Assembly (NCBI RefSeq): GCF_902381825.1
Contig: NZ_LR698973.1
Location: forward strand, 3,444,974 to 3,508,973
DNA from: Pseudocoprococcus catus
GTDB taxonomy: Bacteria > Bacillota > Clostridia > Lachnospirales > Lachnospiraceae
Length of the DNA: 64,000 bases
Direction: 5' to 3'
This document shows, piece by piece, positions 1-9,257 of the stretch; positions within the stretch are counted from its first letter, which is position 1, and the number at the start of each line of letters is the position of its first letter. The notes beneath the pieces were generated by a model, which saw nothing but the letters and a program-made list of their open reading frames with translations, did no database searches and was not told the DNA's origin. Made by a program: the position numbers and the translations under genes.

Positions 1-1112
1 TGGCTGCAATGGGCAGTCCACTGACGAACAAGTATGCAGAAGGTTATCCGGGCAAGAGATATTATGGCGGATGCCAGTATGTAGATATTGTTGAAAATCT
101 TGCTATTGAGCGTGCCAAGAAGCTGTTTGGCGCTGCTTATGTCAATGTTCAGCCACATTCAGGTGCTCAGGCTAATATGGCAGTATTTCAGGCATTCCTG
201 AAACCGGGTGATACTTTTATGGGTATGGCTCTGGATCAGGGCGGACATCTGTCACACGGAAGCTCAGCCAATTTCTCAGGCAAGTATTTCCATTGTGTAC
301 CTTATGGTGTTAATGAACAAGGTTTTATTGACTATGATGAAGTAGAAAGAATTGCTCTTGAATGTCAGCCGAAGTTGATTGTTGCTGGTGCCAGCGCATA
401 CTGCAGAACAATTGATTTCAAGAGATTTAGAGAAATCGCAGACAAGGTTAATGCTATTCTGATGGTTGATATTGCCCATATTGCCGGTCTTGTGGCAACA
501 GGTCTGCATCCAAGCCCGATCCCTTATGCACATGTTGTTACAACAACAACCCATAAGACACTTCGCGGACCAAGAGGCGGTATGATTCTCTGCGGTACAG
601 AAGAATATGCAAAGAAACTGAATTCGGCTATTTTCCCGGGTACTCAGGGCGGCCCTCTGATGCATGTGATCGCAGCAAAGGCTGTTGCATTGAAGGAAGC
701 ACTCAGTGATGACTTCAAGGATTATCAGAAACAGATTCTTGTGAATGCTCAGGCACTTGCTGCAGGCCTTATGAAGAGAGGTATTACGATTGTATCCGGT
801 GGTACAGACAATCATTTGATGCTGGTAGATCTTCAGAATCTTGGGCTGACAGGCAAGCAGGCTGAGAAGATGCTTGATGAGGTGCATATCACATGCAATA
901 AGAATACAATTCCGAATGACCCGCAGTCTCCATTTGTTACAAGCGGCTTAAGACTTGGTACACCGGCTGCAACAACAAGAGGTTTTGATGCAGACGATAT
1001 GGATCAGATTGCAGAAGCCATTACATTGACATTGAAAGACTTCGAAGGAAATAAAGAGAAAGCAACAGCTATTGTAAAATCACTGACAGATAAACATCCG
1101 CTTTATGAATAA
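1..1112 (+). CDS. glyA: Serine hydroxymethyltransferase, 5'-truncated by the window edge
   Basis: PLP enzyme converting serine and tetrahydrofolate to glycine and 5,10-methylene-THF, the main one-carbon entry point in the cytosol. The reading frame is open from base 3 and starts upstream of the window; about 369 of the usual roughly 410 residues are present. Visible family signatures are [16 protein letters not shown] near the beginning, the PLP-lysine motif [11 protein letters not shown] (about nt 550-583) and the C-terminal [14 protein letters not shown]. The N-terminal residues, promoter and start codon cannot be judged here. It fits the one-carbon theme of the serCA and metH loci further along. 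A strong hairpin follows the stop codon and separates it from the convergent gene. The family call is secure. Confidence 0.97.
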   Translation, partial: AAMGSPLTNKYAEGYPGKRYYGGCQYVDIVENLAIERAKKLFGAAYVNVQPHSGAQANMAVFQAFLKPGDTFMGMALDQGGHLSHGSSANFSGKYFHCVPYGVNEQGFIDYDEVERIALECQPKLIVAGASAYCRTIDFKRFREIADKVNAILMVDIAHIAGLVATGLHPSPIPYAHVVTTTTHKTLRGPRGGMILCGTEEYAKKLNSAIFPGTQGGPLMHVIAAKAVALKEALSDDFKDYQKQILVNAQALAAGLMKRGITIVSGGTDNHLMLVDLQNLGLTGKQAEKMLDEVHITCNKNTIPNDPQSPFVTSGLRLGTPAATTRGFDADDMDQIAEAITLTLKDFEGNKEKATAIVKSLTDKHPLYE

Positions 1113-1136
1113 TATTTGATGTTGAAATTGTCAAAA

Positions 1137-1176
1137 AAGGGGCTGATGCGGATAGATATATCTGCGTCAGCCCCTT
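1137..1176 (-). terminator. Intrinsic terminator between convergent genes
   Basis: GGGGCTGATGCGG pairs with CTGCGTCAGCCCC around a short A/T loop. On the minus strand the stem is followed by TTTTTT, so it chiefly terminates the HAD/LUD transcript; on the plus strand only two T residues follow, so it may act weakly for glyA. Confidence 0.8.
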
Positions 1177-1198
1177 ATGCGCGGGAAAACCACGGATT

Positions 1199-1990
1199 TT
1201 AGATGAGTCCAAAATGTAAAAGTGCCTTGGCGATGCCATGATTGTCAACGGTATCTGTGATCATCTCAGAGAATGGTTCAAGAACCGGTGAATGTTCACC
1301 CATAGCGATGCCGTGTGCTGCAGCTTCGAACATCGGCAGATCGTTGCTGCTGTCGCCGAAGGCCCATGTGTTGTCCATGGAGATATCCAGATGTTCGGCC
1401 AGTAGATGCATAGCAGAAGCTTTGGAGAATCCCTTGGGAACGCATTCATACATGCCCTTTCCACGGTCGATGACATCTATGAACGATTCGATTTCATGAA
1501 TGAAAGCATCAGAATAGGCTTGATTATCAGAGACAAGGACGAATTTGTCATAGATGAAATTACGGTCTTCGATAAAGCAGGAGAGCCCAAGCCCTTCATC
1601 ATTGAAGGATTTTCGTACCTGATTCATAATTCTCTGGCGATAAGTGCCGCGTTTGCAGTAGACATCTTCGGAGCCTTCAAGAAAGGCTTCAATGTGCCAT
1701 TTGTCCATCAGATCAATAAGAAGCTGCCCTTCTTCTTCGGTAAAAGAATGAGCCAGCAGAATTTCATCATGATAGACAATGCGTGTGCCGCATCCGCAGA
1801 GATAGCCATCAAACCCAAGGGTTTTGAGAAAAGACGGCATAGTACGGATGGTTCGTCCGGTATTGATGAAAACCAGATGCCCATTTTTCTGAGCAGCATC
1901 GATGGCTGAAAGAGCACTTTTCGGAATCTGATGGGTGGCATTGGATAATAATGTCCCATCAATATCGAAGAATAATAACTGATGCTGCAT
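1199..1990 (-). CDS. HAD superfamily hydrolase, Cof-type phosphatase
   Basis: Predicted cytosolic phosphatase of the haloacid dehalogenase superfamily, Cof subfamily with a C2-type cap. Motif I is FFDIDGTLL near the N terminus (nucleophile and acid/base Asp), motif II is INTGRT, and motif IV is FGDSSNDLPMFEAA near the C terminus. These enzymes typically hydrolyse sugar phosphates or flavin phosphates; the substrate cannot be read from sequence. An upstream in-frame GTG (2011) would add MKSLATK, but the ATG at 1990 places the DxD motif at residues 9-11 as in relatives. The ATG lies one base after the stop of the upstream LUD gene, so the two are probably one transcript with coupled translation. 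Confidence 0.88.
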   Translation of the reverse strand: MQHQLLFFDIDGTLLSNATHQIPKSALSAIDAAQKNGHLVFINTGRTIRTMPSFLKTLGFDGYLCGCGTRIVYHDEILLAHSFTEEEGQLLIDLMDKWHIEAFLEGSEDVYCKRGTYRQRIMNQVRKSFNDEGLGLSCFIEDRNFIYDKFVLVSDNQAYSDAFIHEIESFIDVIDRGKGMYECVPKGFSKASAMHLLAEHLDISMDNTWAFGDSSNDLPMFEAAAHGIAMGEHSPVLEPFSEMITDTVDNHGIAKALLHFGLI

Positions 1991-1991
1991 C

Positions 1992-2627
1992 TTAGTAGCC
2001 AAGCTCTTCACCTACAAGGAGAATTTTGATTCTGCCCGGAATATTGGAACGGCGGGTGATCACTGTGTGGGTACATATGCAGTCCGGACTCAGACAGTCT
2101 GCACATTGACCGGTGACAGCGCAAGGCGTCTTGCGGTTCAGGCGGACAGTATTCGGAGGTGCTGCTGACAGTTTGACACGTTTGTAGGCGGAATCAAGAT
2201 CAGGACAGACTTTGTTCATGCCTGCGATAATGATGACATTTTTAGGGCCATGAATAAGAGAAGCAACACGATTGCCCGTGCCGTCAATATTGACCAAAAG
2301 GCCATCTGTTGTGATGGCATTGGTACTCATGAAGTAATAATCGCAGACTGCAACTTTGGAATAGACAGCATCTTTTTCTTCCTGGGTCTTAGCGATTGTA
2401 CGGTCAAGAAAGATGCAGTCAGCTTCTTTGACGGCTGTATTGAAGCCAATTTCGGCAAGGGTTATAGAACCGCCGCAGGATACAGTGTTTCCTTTGGTCA
2501 GATAAGGTGCGATAGCCCTGAGTGCGGCCTGTCTGTCAGGAACATAATCAGCTTCAAAACCGCGTTTTTTAAGATTTGAGATCATTGTATCTGCAATATT
2601 TTTATAATACTGTTGTTTTGGTGTCAT
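1992..2627 (-). CDS. LUD domain protein (lactate utilization family, DUF162)
   Basis: A 211-residue single-domain LUD protein. The signature is the segment from about residue 30 to 150 (GNTVSCGGSITLAEIG, FLDRTIAKTQEEKD, NAITTDGLLVNIDGTGNRVA, GPKNVIIIAGMNKV). Relatives include LutC, but stand-alone LUD proteins of this length in Clostridia have no settled function. A C-terminal cysteine cluster (CAVTGQCADCLSPDCICTH) could bind a metal or Fe-S cluster; that is inference. The start is supported by AAGGAGG seven bases upstream of ATG. It is the first gene of a two-gene minus-strand unit with the HAD phosphatase. Confidence 0.88.
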   Translation of the reverse strand: MTPKQQYYKNIADTMISNLKKRGFEADYVPDRQAALRAIAPYLTKGNTVSCGGSITLAEIGFNTAVKEADCIFLDRTIAKTQEEKDAVYSKVAVCDYYFMSTNAITTDGLLVNIDGTGNRVASLIHGPKNVIIIAGMNKVCPDLDSAYKRVKLSAAPPNTVRLNRKTPCAVTGQCADCLSPDCICTHTVITRRSNIPGRIKILLVGEELGY

Positions 2628-2737
2628 TATAAACCTCCTTACGATAAATGATTTAATATGATTTTATTTGTCTGCACCAAAATGCAGATAAGTGTATTAT
2701 AACACGAATAAAAAGGATTCGGAAAAATTTTCATGAC

Positions 2738-2766
2738 TTGACAAGTGTGATAAAATATGTGATAAA
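2738..2766 (+). promoter_or_regulatory. Promoter for topB
   Basis: TTGACA at 2738-2743, 17-bp spacer, GATAAA at 2761-2766 preceded by TGT (extended -10 character). It lies about 45 bp before the topB start and points away from the divergent LUD gene. Confidence 0.55.
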
Positions 2767-2809
2767 CAAAAATGACAGATAATAATATAAAATTTACGGA
2801 GAATAGAGA

Positions 2810-4900
2810 GTGCAGAGTAAATCGTTATATATAGCAGAAAAGCCCAGTGTGGCCAAAGAATTTGCCAAAGTATTGAATGTCGGCGGACGTGCATCGGATG
2901 GCTATCTTGAGTCAGCAGATGCAGTTGTGACATGGTGTGTCGGACATCTGGTGACGATGAGTTATCCGGAAGTTTATGATCCGAAGCTGAAGAAATGGTC
3001 TTTGGACACATTGCCGTTTCTGCCTGAAGAATTTAAATATGAATTAATTGATGATGTGAAAAAGCAGTTTCGTATTGTGGAGCGTTTGCTGAATCGAGAG
3101 GATGTCACCTGCATCTATGTCTGCACCGACTCAGGAAGAGAAGGAGAGTATATTTATCGCCTGGTGGATCAGATGGCACATGTTGGGGACAAAGATAAAC
3201 GGAGGGTATGGATTGATTCTCAGACAGAAGAAGAAATCTTAAGAGGCATCCGGGAAGCTAAGCCGTTGTCGGAATATGATCATCTGGCAGATGCGGCTTA
3301 TCTGAGAGCCAAAGAAGATTATCTGATGGGAATTAATTTTTCACGACTGCTGACTCTGAAATACGGGCAGTCGATGTCTAATTATCTTGGTACGAAGTAT
3401 ACCGTTATTTCTGTGGGGCGCGTAATGACATGTGTGCTGGGCATGGTGGTGCGTCGAGAACGTGAAATTCGATATTTTGTCAAGACACCGTTTTATCGGG
3501 TACTTGCTGCTGCGGATGTCCTGGGACGGGAAGTGGAGGCTGAATGGCGTGTGACAGAAGAATCGGTGGCATGGCAGAAACCGGTTTTATATAAAGAGAA
3601 TGGATTTAAGACAAAAGAGGATGCACAGAAGCTGATAACATATATTGAACGTGTGCAGCCGATGGAAGCGGAAGTCACAGCCATTGAGAGAAAAACAGAG
3701 AAGAAGAATCCGCCGCTTTTATATAATTTGGCGGAACTTCAGAATGATTGCTCGCGTATGTTTAAGATCAGTCCGGATGAAACACTGAAAATAGTCCAGG
3801 AGTTATATGAGAAGAAACTGGTGACTTATCCGAGAACCGATGCCAGAGTCCTTTCGACGGCTGTAGCGAAGGAAATCGACAGAAATATCAGCGGCTTGAA
3901 ACAGGTACCGGCTTTTGCTGCTTTTGTAGATGAAGTACTGGCTATGGGGAGCTATAAGAAAATTGCATCTACGCGATATACCAATGACAAACAGATTACA
4001 GATCATTATGCAATTATTCCGACCGGTCAGGGGCTGGGGGCTCTGAGAAGTCTTCATCCACAATCAGAAAGCGTTTATGAAGCTATCTGCAGACGTTTCC
4101 TGAGTATTTTTTATCCGCCGGCACAGTACAGAAAGTTATCCATGACATTGAAGGTGCGGACAGAGAGTTTTTATGCCAGTTTCAAGGTTTTGACGGATGA
4201 AGGCTATCTGAAAGTTGCCGGTATTCCGAAGAAAGCTCAGAGTACACAGGGACAAAAGGACGATGAAACAGAAGATGTAGGGTGTGATACAGCCTTTCTG
4301 GATATGCTGAAGGATTTGAAAAAGGGTTCCCATCTGACGGTGAAACGGTTGATGATCAAAGAAGGCGAGACGTCGCCTCCGAAGCGTTACAATTCCGGTT
4401 CACTGATTCTGGCAATGGAAAATGCAGGACAGCTGATCGAAGATGAGGAACTGCGAGCTCAGATCAAAGGTTCCGGAATCGGAACAAGTGCGACAAGGGC
4501 AGAGATTCTCAAAAAGCTTGTTACAATCCGTTACCTGGCGCTGAATAAAAAGACACAGATTGTGACACCGACACAGCTGGGAGAGATGGTCTATGAAGTT
4601 GTAGATAACTCCATTCGATCACTGCTGAATCCAGAATTAACAGCCAGTTGGGAAAAAGGACTAACGTATGTGGCGGAAGGCAGTATTACATCGGATGTTT
4701 ATATGGAGAAACTGGAACGATTTATATCTGATCGTACAGGCAGGGTTATGGTTTTACATAACCAGTATCAGTTGCGGGGCAACTATGACCGGTGTGCAGC
4801 TTTTTACAAGAAAGAACAGCGCCCGTCAGCAAAAGGAAAGACGATCAAAAAAGTTTCATCCAATGCGAAGAAGCAAACAGGTAAGGTTTCAACAGAGTAA
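2810..4900 (+). CDS. topB: DNA topoisomerase III (type IA)
   Basis: Type IA topoisomerase that cuts one DNA strand and passes another, acting in decatenation and recombination intermediates. The TOPRIM domain opens the protein (IAEKPSVAKEFAKVL) with the metal-binding TDSGREGEYIYR near residue 105; the catalytic tyrosine lies in TYPRTDAR at about residue 340. Length (696 aa) is normal for TopB of Firmicutes. No C-terminal zinc fingers are present; the tail is short and basic. The start is a GTG preceded by GGAG about 10 bases upstream, with SKSLYIAEKPS giving the expected N terminus. The next gene follows after about 30 bp, probably on the same transcript. Confidence 0.95.
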   Translation: MQSKSLYIAEKPSVAKEFAKVLNVGGRASDGYLESADAVVTWCVGHLVTMSYPEVYDPKLKKWSLDTLPFLPEEFKYELIDDVKKQFRIVERLLNREDVTCIYVCTDSGREGEYIYRLVDQMAHVGDKDKRRVWIDSQTEEEILRGIREAKPLSEYDHLADAAYLRAKEDYLMGINFSRLLTLKYGQSMSNYLGTKYTVISVGRVMTCVLGMVVRREREIRYFVKTPFYRVLAAADVLGREVEAEWRVTEESVAWQKPVLYKENGFKTKEDAQKLITYIERVQPMEAEVTAIERKTEKKNPPLLYNLAELQNDCSRMFKISPDETLKIVQELYEKKLVTYPRTDARVLSTAVAKEIDRNISGLKQVPAFAAFVDEVLAMGSYKKIASTRYTNDKQITDHYAIIPTGQGLGALRSLHPQSESVYEAICRRFLSIFYPPAQYRKLSMTLKVRTESFYASFKVLTDEGYLKVAGIPKKAQSTQGQKDDETEDVGCDTAFLDMLKDLKKGSHLTVKRLMIKEGETSPPKRYNSGSLILAMENAGQLIEDEELRAQIKGSGIGTSATRAEILKKLVTIRYLALNKKTQIVTPTQLGEMVYEVVDNSIRSLLNPELTASWEKGLTYVAEGSITSDVYMEKLERFISDRTGRVMVLHNQYQLRGNYDRCAAFYKKEQRPSAKGKTIKKVSSNAKKQTGKVSTE

Positions 4901-4932
4901 CTTTTATTATAGAATAAATGGAGGTATTCAAA

Positions 4933-5604
4933 ATGTATGAAGGATTAAAAATTGCAAACATGTACACATTGTCGGAAACAATTGCAGCAGAGTTATTGTC
5001 ATCCGTCACCTACCCATGGGAAGCACTTCCGAAGATTGGTGATTTTATCAAGAAACTTGGACCAACATTGCCTGAAGAAGACTATGAATACAGAGGTGAA
5101 GATGTGTGGGTTGCAAAGGATGCGACTGTATTCCCATCTGCGTATATTCATGGACCAGCGATCATCGGCAAGGGTGCAGAAGTCAGACACTGTGCATTTA
5201 TCCGTGGTAATGCGATTGTGGGTGAAGGTGCAGTTGTCGGTAATTCAACTGAGCTTAAAAATGTCATACTTTTCAACAAAGTTCAGGTACCGCATTATAA
5301 TTATGTGGGAGATTCCATTCTTGGATTTAAGGCACATATGGGAGCCGGTTCTATTACTTCCAATGTTAAGTCAGATAAGAAGCTGGTGGTTGTCCATACC
5401 GGTGAAGGCAATATTGAGACTGGTCTCAAGAAATTCGGTGCAATGCTGGGAGACTGTGTAGAGGTAGGATGCAACAGTGTTCTGAATCCGGGTACAGTGC
5501 TTGGACCGAATGTGAATGTTTATCCGACATCCTCTGTTCGCGGTTATGTACCAGCAGCCCATATTTTTAAAACGCAGGATCAGATTGTAAAGAAAGAGGC
5601 ATAG
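4933..5604 (+). CDS. Left-handed beta-helix (hexapeptide repeat) transferase-like protein
   Basis: A 223-residue protein whose middle (about residues 60-190) is made of hexapeptide repeats (for example AYIHGPAIIGKGAEVRH, VLNPGTVLGPNVNV), the fold of GlmU and acyl/nucleotidyl-transferases. Relatives in Clostridia are usually annotated as UDP-N-acetylglucosamine pyrophosphorylase-like or nucleotidyltransferase, but no nucleotidyltransferase domain is present, so substrate and reaction are open. The start chosen is ATG 4933, preceded by GGAGG at 4920-4924; the in-frame ATG at 4918 overlaps that ribosome site. It lies between topB and a CPBP protease with short gaps, suggesting one operon. Confidence 0.82.
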   Translation: MYEGLKIANMYTLSETIAAELLSSVTYPWEALPKIGDFIKKLGPTLPEEDYEYRGEDVWVAKDATVFPSAYIHGPAIIGKGAEVRHCAFIRGNAIVGEGAVVGNSTELKNVILFNKVQVPHYNYVGDSILGFKAHMGAGSITSNVKSDKKLVVVHTGEGNIETGLKKFGAMLGDCVEVGCNSVLNPGTVLGPNVNVYPTSSVRGYVPAAHIFKTQDQIVKKEA

Positions 5605-5605
5605 T

Positions 5606-6523
5606 ATGCGCAGAAAGATCACAGAGGCCCATTTGCTGTTGATTATAACTTTTGCCATGTATATGGGCTATCAGTGGCTGATGCAGTGGATACCTCTCCA
5701 TGATGTTATGTTTCATGTCATCATGGGACAGGTGATTCTGATTTTCCCAGGGGCATTGTGGATGCTGATACGATATCGGAAGAACAGACCGCAATTGTCA
5801 GAAAGAATGCTTTTTACACCGATATCCAATGCCAACATCAAGATGGCGGTGGCAGTGATTATTTCTGCGTACCCGGTTGTGGTGATTTTGAATCGTTTTT
5901 CTATGTTTTTTGTGAAAAACCAGGTGATGGAAGTCATGCCTTATATGATGAGAATGGGGTATTTTCCAATGCTGTTTGTGATGGCAGTGATGCCAGCGTT
6001 TAATGAGGAATTTTTATGCAGAGGAATCTTGTACGGTGCATACCGACAGCGGGCTAAGACGACGGGAATATGGCTTAGTGCATTGGCTTTCGGGCTGTTT
6101 CATCTGAATTTCAATCAAATGCTGTATGCGGTTTATCTGGGGATAGTTTTGGCACTGATGGTTGAGGCAACCGGTTCAATTTATACATCCATGCTGATGC
6201 ATTTCCTGTTGAATGGTTTCAATGTGACAATGAACTTCATGGCCAATCAGAGACTAATAGCGGATGCGGCGGTGAATCAGCAGCAAGTGACGGAATCTGT
6301 ATCACAGACATTATCCGATGTGTCTATTCAGCAATTGGTGACAATGGCTGTTGTGCTGGCCATTTTCATCTTTTTAAATGGCATTTTGATCTACAGTACC
6401 TTTCGGATGAATGGTCGAAGTCTGCAAAATGACGGTGAAAAAGGACGAGTGATCGATGGGTGGATTGTCATTTTTGTGATAATCACTGTGATTTTAACGT
6501 ATATGAATACAGATTTTCTATGA
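5606..6523 (+). CDS. CPBP family intramembrane glutamic endopeptidase
   Basis: Polytopic membrane protein of about 305 residues with eight or so hydrophobic segments. The CPBP/CAAX protease motifs are visible in order: NEEFLCRG (EExxxR), FGLFHLNFNQ (FxxxH) and MHFLLNGFN (HxxxN). Family members cleave membrane-associated substrates or mature bacteriocin-like peptides; the substrate here is unknown and no bacteriocin gene is adjacent. The gene starts one base after the upstream stop codon, so translation is likely coupled. About 200 bp without coding follow before the next promoter. Confidence 0.9.
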   Translation: MRRKITEAHLLLIITFAMYMGYQWLMQWIPLHDVMFHVIMGQVILIFPGALWMLIRYRKNRPQLSERMLFTPISNANIKMAVAVIISAYPVVVILNRFSMFFVKNQVMEVMPYMMRMGYFPMLFVMAVMPAFNEEFLCRGILYGAYRQRAKTTGIWLSALAFGLFHLNFNQMLYAVYLGIVLALMVEATGSIYTSMLMHFLLNGFNVTMNFMANQRLIADAAVNQQQVTESVSQTLSDVSIQQLVTMAVVLAIFIFLNGILIYSTFRMNGRSLQNDGEKGRVIDGWIVIFVIITVILTYMNTDFL

Positions 6524-6656
6524 TTTTTCTACATATTGCTATTCCGAAAACAAATATTAGATGTATTGATGCAAGAACAATCCTGTTTTTGTCATAAAAT
6601 TATCAAAGATGCCAAAAATGAAAAAATGAGCAAAAAACACTGGACTTCATTGAGAA

Positions 6657-6685
6657 TTGATGGGAAAATAGTAAACAGATATGAT
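6657..6685 (+). promoter_or_regulatory. Promoter for the NifU-like/GGGtGRT operon
   Basis: TTGATG at 6657-6662, 17-bp spacer, TATGAT at 6680-6685. The start codon follows 40 bp downstream with GAAAGGAG as ribosome site. Confidence 0.5.
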
Positions 6686-6724
6686 GTAAATTTTGCATGA
6701 TACATATTTGAAAGGAGTCACAAA

Positions 6725-7417
6725 ATGATTTATTCACATGAAGTAGAATTAATGTGCCCTGTTGCAAAAGGCGCAAAACATGAGCCTGCTCCAATCCCTG
6801 AAGAAGGCAAATGGGTTCATTCCAAAGAAATTAAAGATATTTCCGGCTTTACACATGGTATTGGCTGGTGCGCACCACAGCAGGGTGCCTGCAAGCTGAC
6901 ACTGAATGTTAAGGAAGGTATTATAGAGGAAGCTTTAATCGAGACAATCGGATGTTCAGGTATGACACATTCAGCCGCTATGGCAGCTGAAATTTTACAG
7001 GGCAAAACCATTCTGGAAGCTCTGAATACAGACCTTGTTTGTGATGCAATTAACACAGCAATGAGAGAGCTGTTCCTTCAGATTGTATACGGCAGAACAC
7101 AGAGCGCATTCTCTGATGACGGTCTTGCAGTTGGTGCAGGTCTTGAGGATCTTGGCAAGGGCCTTCGTTCTCAGGTTGGTACAATGTATGGTACAAAGGC
7201 AAAAGGTGTTCGTTATCTTGAGATGGCAGAAGGTTATGTTACAGGCCTTGCTCTTGATGAGAATGATGAAGTTATCGGTTACCAGTTTGTAAGCCTTGGA
7301 AAGATGACTGACTTTATCAAGAATGGCGATGATCCTAACACTGCATGGGAAAAGGCAAAAGGTCAGTATGGCCGTGTAGCAGATGCAGTTAAAATTATCG
7401 ACCCGAGAAAGGAGTAA
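6725..7417 (+). CDS. NifU-like Fe-S scaffold-related protein
   Basis: A 230-residue protein related to the NifU/IscU/SufU N-terminal fold: the segment IGCSGMTHSAAMAAEILQGK (around residues 75-95) corresponds to the GCGxAIxSSS...GKT region of scaffolds. The usual CGD motif around the first ligand is replaced by WCAPQQGAC (C49 and C56), and other cysteines occur at residue 11, C77 and near 105, so ligand geometry must differ from SufU. A C-terminal extension (about residues 150-230) is not part of classical scaffolds. Strongly biased codon use (gtt, ggt, ctt, aca) suggests high expression. It is followed after six bases by the GGGtGRT gene. A role in Fe-S chemistry is inferred from the fold; the substrate is not known. 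Confidence 0.75.
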   Translation: MIYSHEVELMCPVAKGAKHEPAPIPEEGKWVHSKEIKDISGFTHGIGWCAPQQGACKLTLNVKEGIIEEALIETIGCSGMTHSAAMAAEILQGKTILEALNTDLVCDAINTAMRELFLQIVYGRTQSAFSDDGLAVGAGLEDLGKGLRSQVGTMYGTKAKGVRYLEMAEGYVTGLALDENDEVIGYQFVSLGKMTDFIKNGDDPNTAWEKAKGQYGRVADAVKIIDPRKE

Positions 7418-7423
7418 TCTAAA

Positions 7424-8434
7424 ATGGCTTTATTTGAATCATATGAAAGAAGAATTGATCAGATCAATTCTGTTTTAAATAGCTACGGTATCGCTTCTAT
7501 CGAAGAAGCAGAGAAGATCACAAAGGACGCAGGTCTTGATGTATACGAACAGGTTAAGAAGATTCAGCCAATCTGTTTCGAGAATGCATGTTGGGCATAT
7601 ACAGTCGGTGCTGCAATTGCTATCAAGAAGGGTTGCCGTAAGGCTTCCGATGCAGCTGCAGCAATCGGTGAAGGTCTTCAGGCTTTCTGTATCCCGGGTT
7701 CTGTTGCAGGCCATCGTAAGGTTGGTCTTGGCCATGGTAATCTTGGCAAGATGCTGCTTGAAGAAGAAACAGAATGCTTCTGTTTCCTTGCAGGTCATGA
7801 ATCTTTTGCAGCTGCAGAAGGTGCTATCGGTATCGCTGAAAAAGCCAACAAAGTTCGTCAGAAACCACTTCGTGTTATCTTAAACGGTCTTGGCAAAGAT
7901 GCTGCTCAGATTATTTCACGTATCAACGGTTTCACATTTGTTGAGACACAGTTTGATTACAAAGCCAACAAGCTGAACGTTGTATATGAAAAACCATATT
8001 CAACAGGTCTTCGTGCATCTGTTAAATGTTATGGTGCAGATGATGTTCAGGAAGGTGTTGCAATCATGCATCACGAGAACGTAGGTGTTTCCATCACAGG
8101 TAACTCTACAAACCCTACAAGATTCCAGCATCCTGTAGCAGGTACATACAAGAAAGAATGTATCGAACAGGGTAAGAAATATTTCTCAGTTGCTTCCGGC
8201 GGTGGTACAGGCCGTACACTTCATCCGGACAACATGGCAGCAGGTCCTGCTTCCTACGGTATGACAGATACAATGGGACGTATGCATTCTGATGCTCAGT
8301 TCGCAGGTTCTTCATCTGTTCCGGCCCATGTTGAAATGATGGGTCTGATCGGTATGGGCAATAACCCAATGGTCGGCGCTACAGTTGCTGTTGCAGTTAG
8401 CGTTGAGGAAGCAGCAAGAGCTGGCAAGTTCTAA
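7424..8434 (+). CDS. GGGtGRT protein family member, function unknown
   Basis: A 336-residue protein of the family named after its invariant motif, seen here as GGGTGRT at residues 259-265 within SVASGGGTGRTLHPDNM. Other glycine-rich blocks include HRKVGLGHGNLG and GLIGMGNNPMVGA. No membrane segment or signal peptide is visible, so it is probably cytosolic. The family is common in anaerobic Firmicutes and regularly sits beside a NifU-like gene, as here, but to my knowledge has no established reaction. Codon use is as biased as in the PFOR and ilvC genes of this window, implying abundant protein. A clear terminator follows. Confidence 0.85.
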   Translation: MALFESYERRIDQINSVLNSYGIASIEEAEKITKDAGLDVYEQVKKIQPICFENACWAYTVGAAIAIKKGCRKASDAAAAIGEGLQAFCIPGSVAGHRKVGLGHGNLGKMLLEEETECFCFLAGHESFAAAEGAIGIAEKANKVRQKPLRVILNGLGKDAAQIISRINGFTFVETQFDYKANKLNVVYEKPYSTGLRASVKCYGADDVQEGVAIMHHENVGVSITGNSTNPTRFQHPVAGTYKKECIEQGKKYFSVASGGGTGRTLHPDNMAAGPASYGMTDTMGRMHSDAQFAGSSSVPAHVEMMGLIGMGNNPMVGATVAVAVSVEEAARAGKF

Positions 8435-8451
8435 GAAATGTCAAAAAGCAA

Positions 8452-8487
8452 GGCTCGGATTTCAATTTGGAAAATCCGGGCCTTTTT
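8452..8487 (+). terminator. Intrinsic terminator after the GGGtGRT gene
   Basis: GGCTCGGATTT pairs with AAATCCGGGCC (one G-T pair) and is followed by TTTTT. Confidence 0.85.
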
Positions 8488-8495
8488 ATCTGGAG

Positions 8496-9041
8496 TTATT
8501 TCAAAAGCTCTGAAATACATATTTTTAAATCATGATAGATGGTAACAGGGATTTCCTGTTCAAATGTATATTGCGTGGAATCTTCGGTCCCGTCAAAGGA
8601 GTAAACTTGAACCGTTTGTGTGAGTGGATTTACAATCCAGTATTCTCGGACACCGGCAGTTCGGTATTTGAATAGCTTCGTCAGATAATCCATGCGTTGA
8701 CTGCTTGGTGATACGATTTCAATAATAAAATCGGGGGCACCCTGATAACCTCTGGCATCCAAGTTGGAAGGATGGCAGATAACGGAAATATCAGGTTCAA
8801 CGTAATTGTGTGCGTCCTGATTTAAAAAGACTGCAAAAGGTGCCGGATAAACTTCACAAGGGCCTCCGTTCTTTTTGATAAAATTTCGTATAGTGGCAGA
8901 AAGTTCCATCACTAATTTTTGATGAAATGGGCTTGGTGGGGCCATATTATATATTTGTCCGTCAATCAGTTCTGCACGCTTTCCTTCTGGAAGGGCAAAA
9001 ATATCATCAATCGTATATTTTTTGTGCTTTGGTAAAGGCAT
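8496..9041 (-). CDS. Uma2 family endonuclease (DUF820)
   Basis: A 181-residue PD-(D/E)XK-fold protein of the Uma2/DUF820 family. Visible family elements are YTIDDIFALPEGKRAELIDGQIY at the N terminus, VEPDISVIC and PDFIIEIVSPSS in the catalytic core, and REYWIVNPLTQTVQVY near the end. The family is predicted to be nucleases and is abundant in cyanobacteria and some Firmicutes; biological role is unknown. The start has AAAGGA upstream of ATG. A close paralogue lies at 33810-34403 on the same strand. It is monocistronic and convergent with the GGGtGRT operon. Confidence 0.88.
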   Translation of the reverse strand: MPLPKHKKYTIDDIFALPEGKRAELIDGQIYNMAPPSPFHQKLVMELSATIRNFIKKNGGPCEVYPAPFAVFLNQDAHNYVEPDISVICHPSNLDARGYQGAPDFIIEIVSPSSQRMDYLTKLFKYRTAGVREYWIVNPLTQTVQVYSFDGTEDSTQYTFEQEIPVTIYHDLKICISELLK

Positions 9042-9257
9042 GTTATCACGTCCTTTCGAAGTAATAGAAGATTCAATACGATATATCTATTATATAACAT
9101 TAGATAGAGGAAAGAAATAAAAAAATTTTTTATAACGACCAATAGATAAATTCAATGATATTTTTATTTTGCAGGTGATACAATAGAGCTTAATAGGATG
9201 ACTATGAATCAGAAGATAGACTTGGAGGAATAAAAATTGTCGGAAGGAGAAGAAGAG

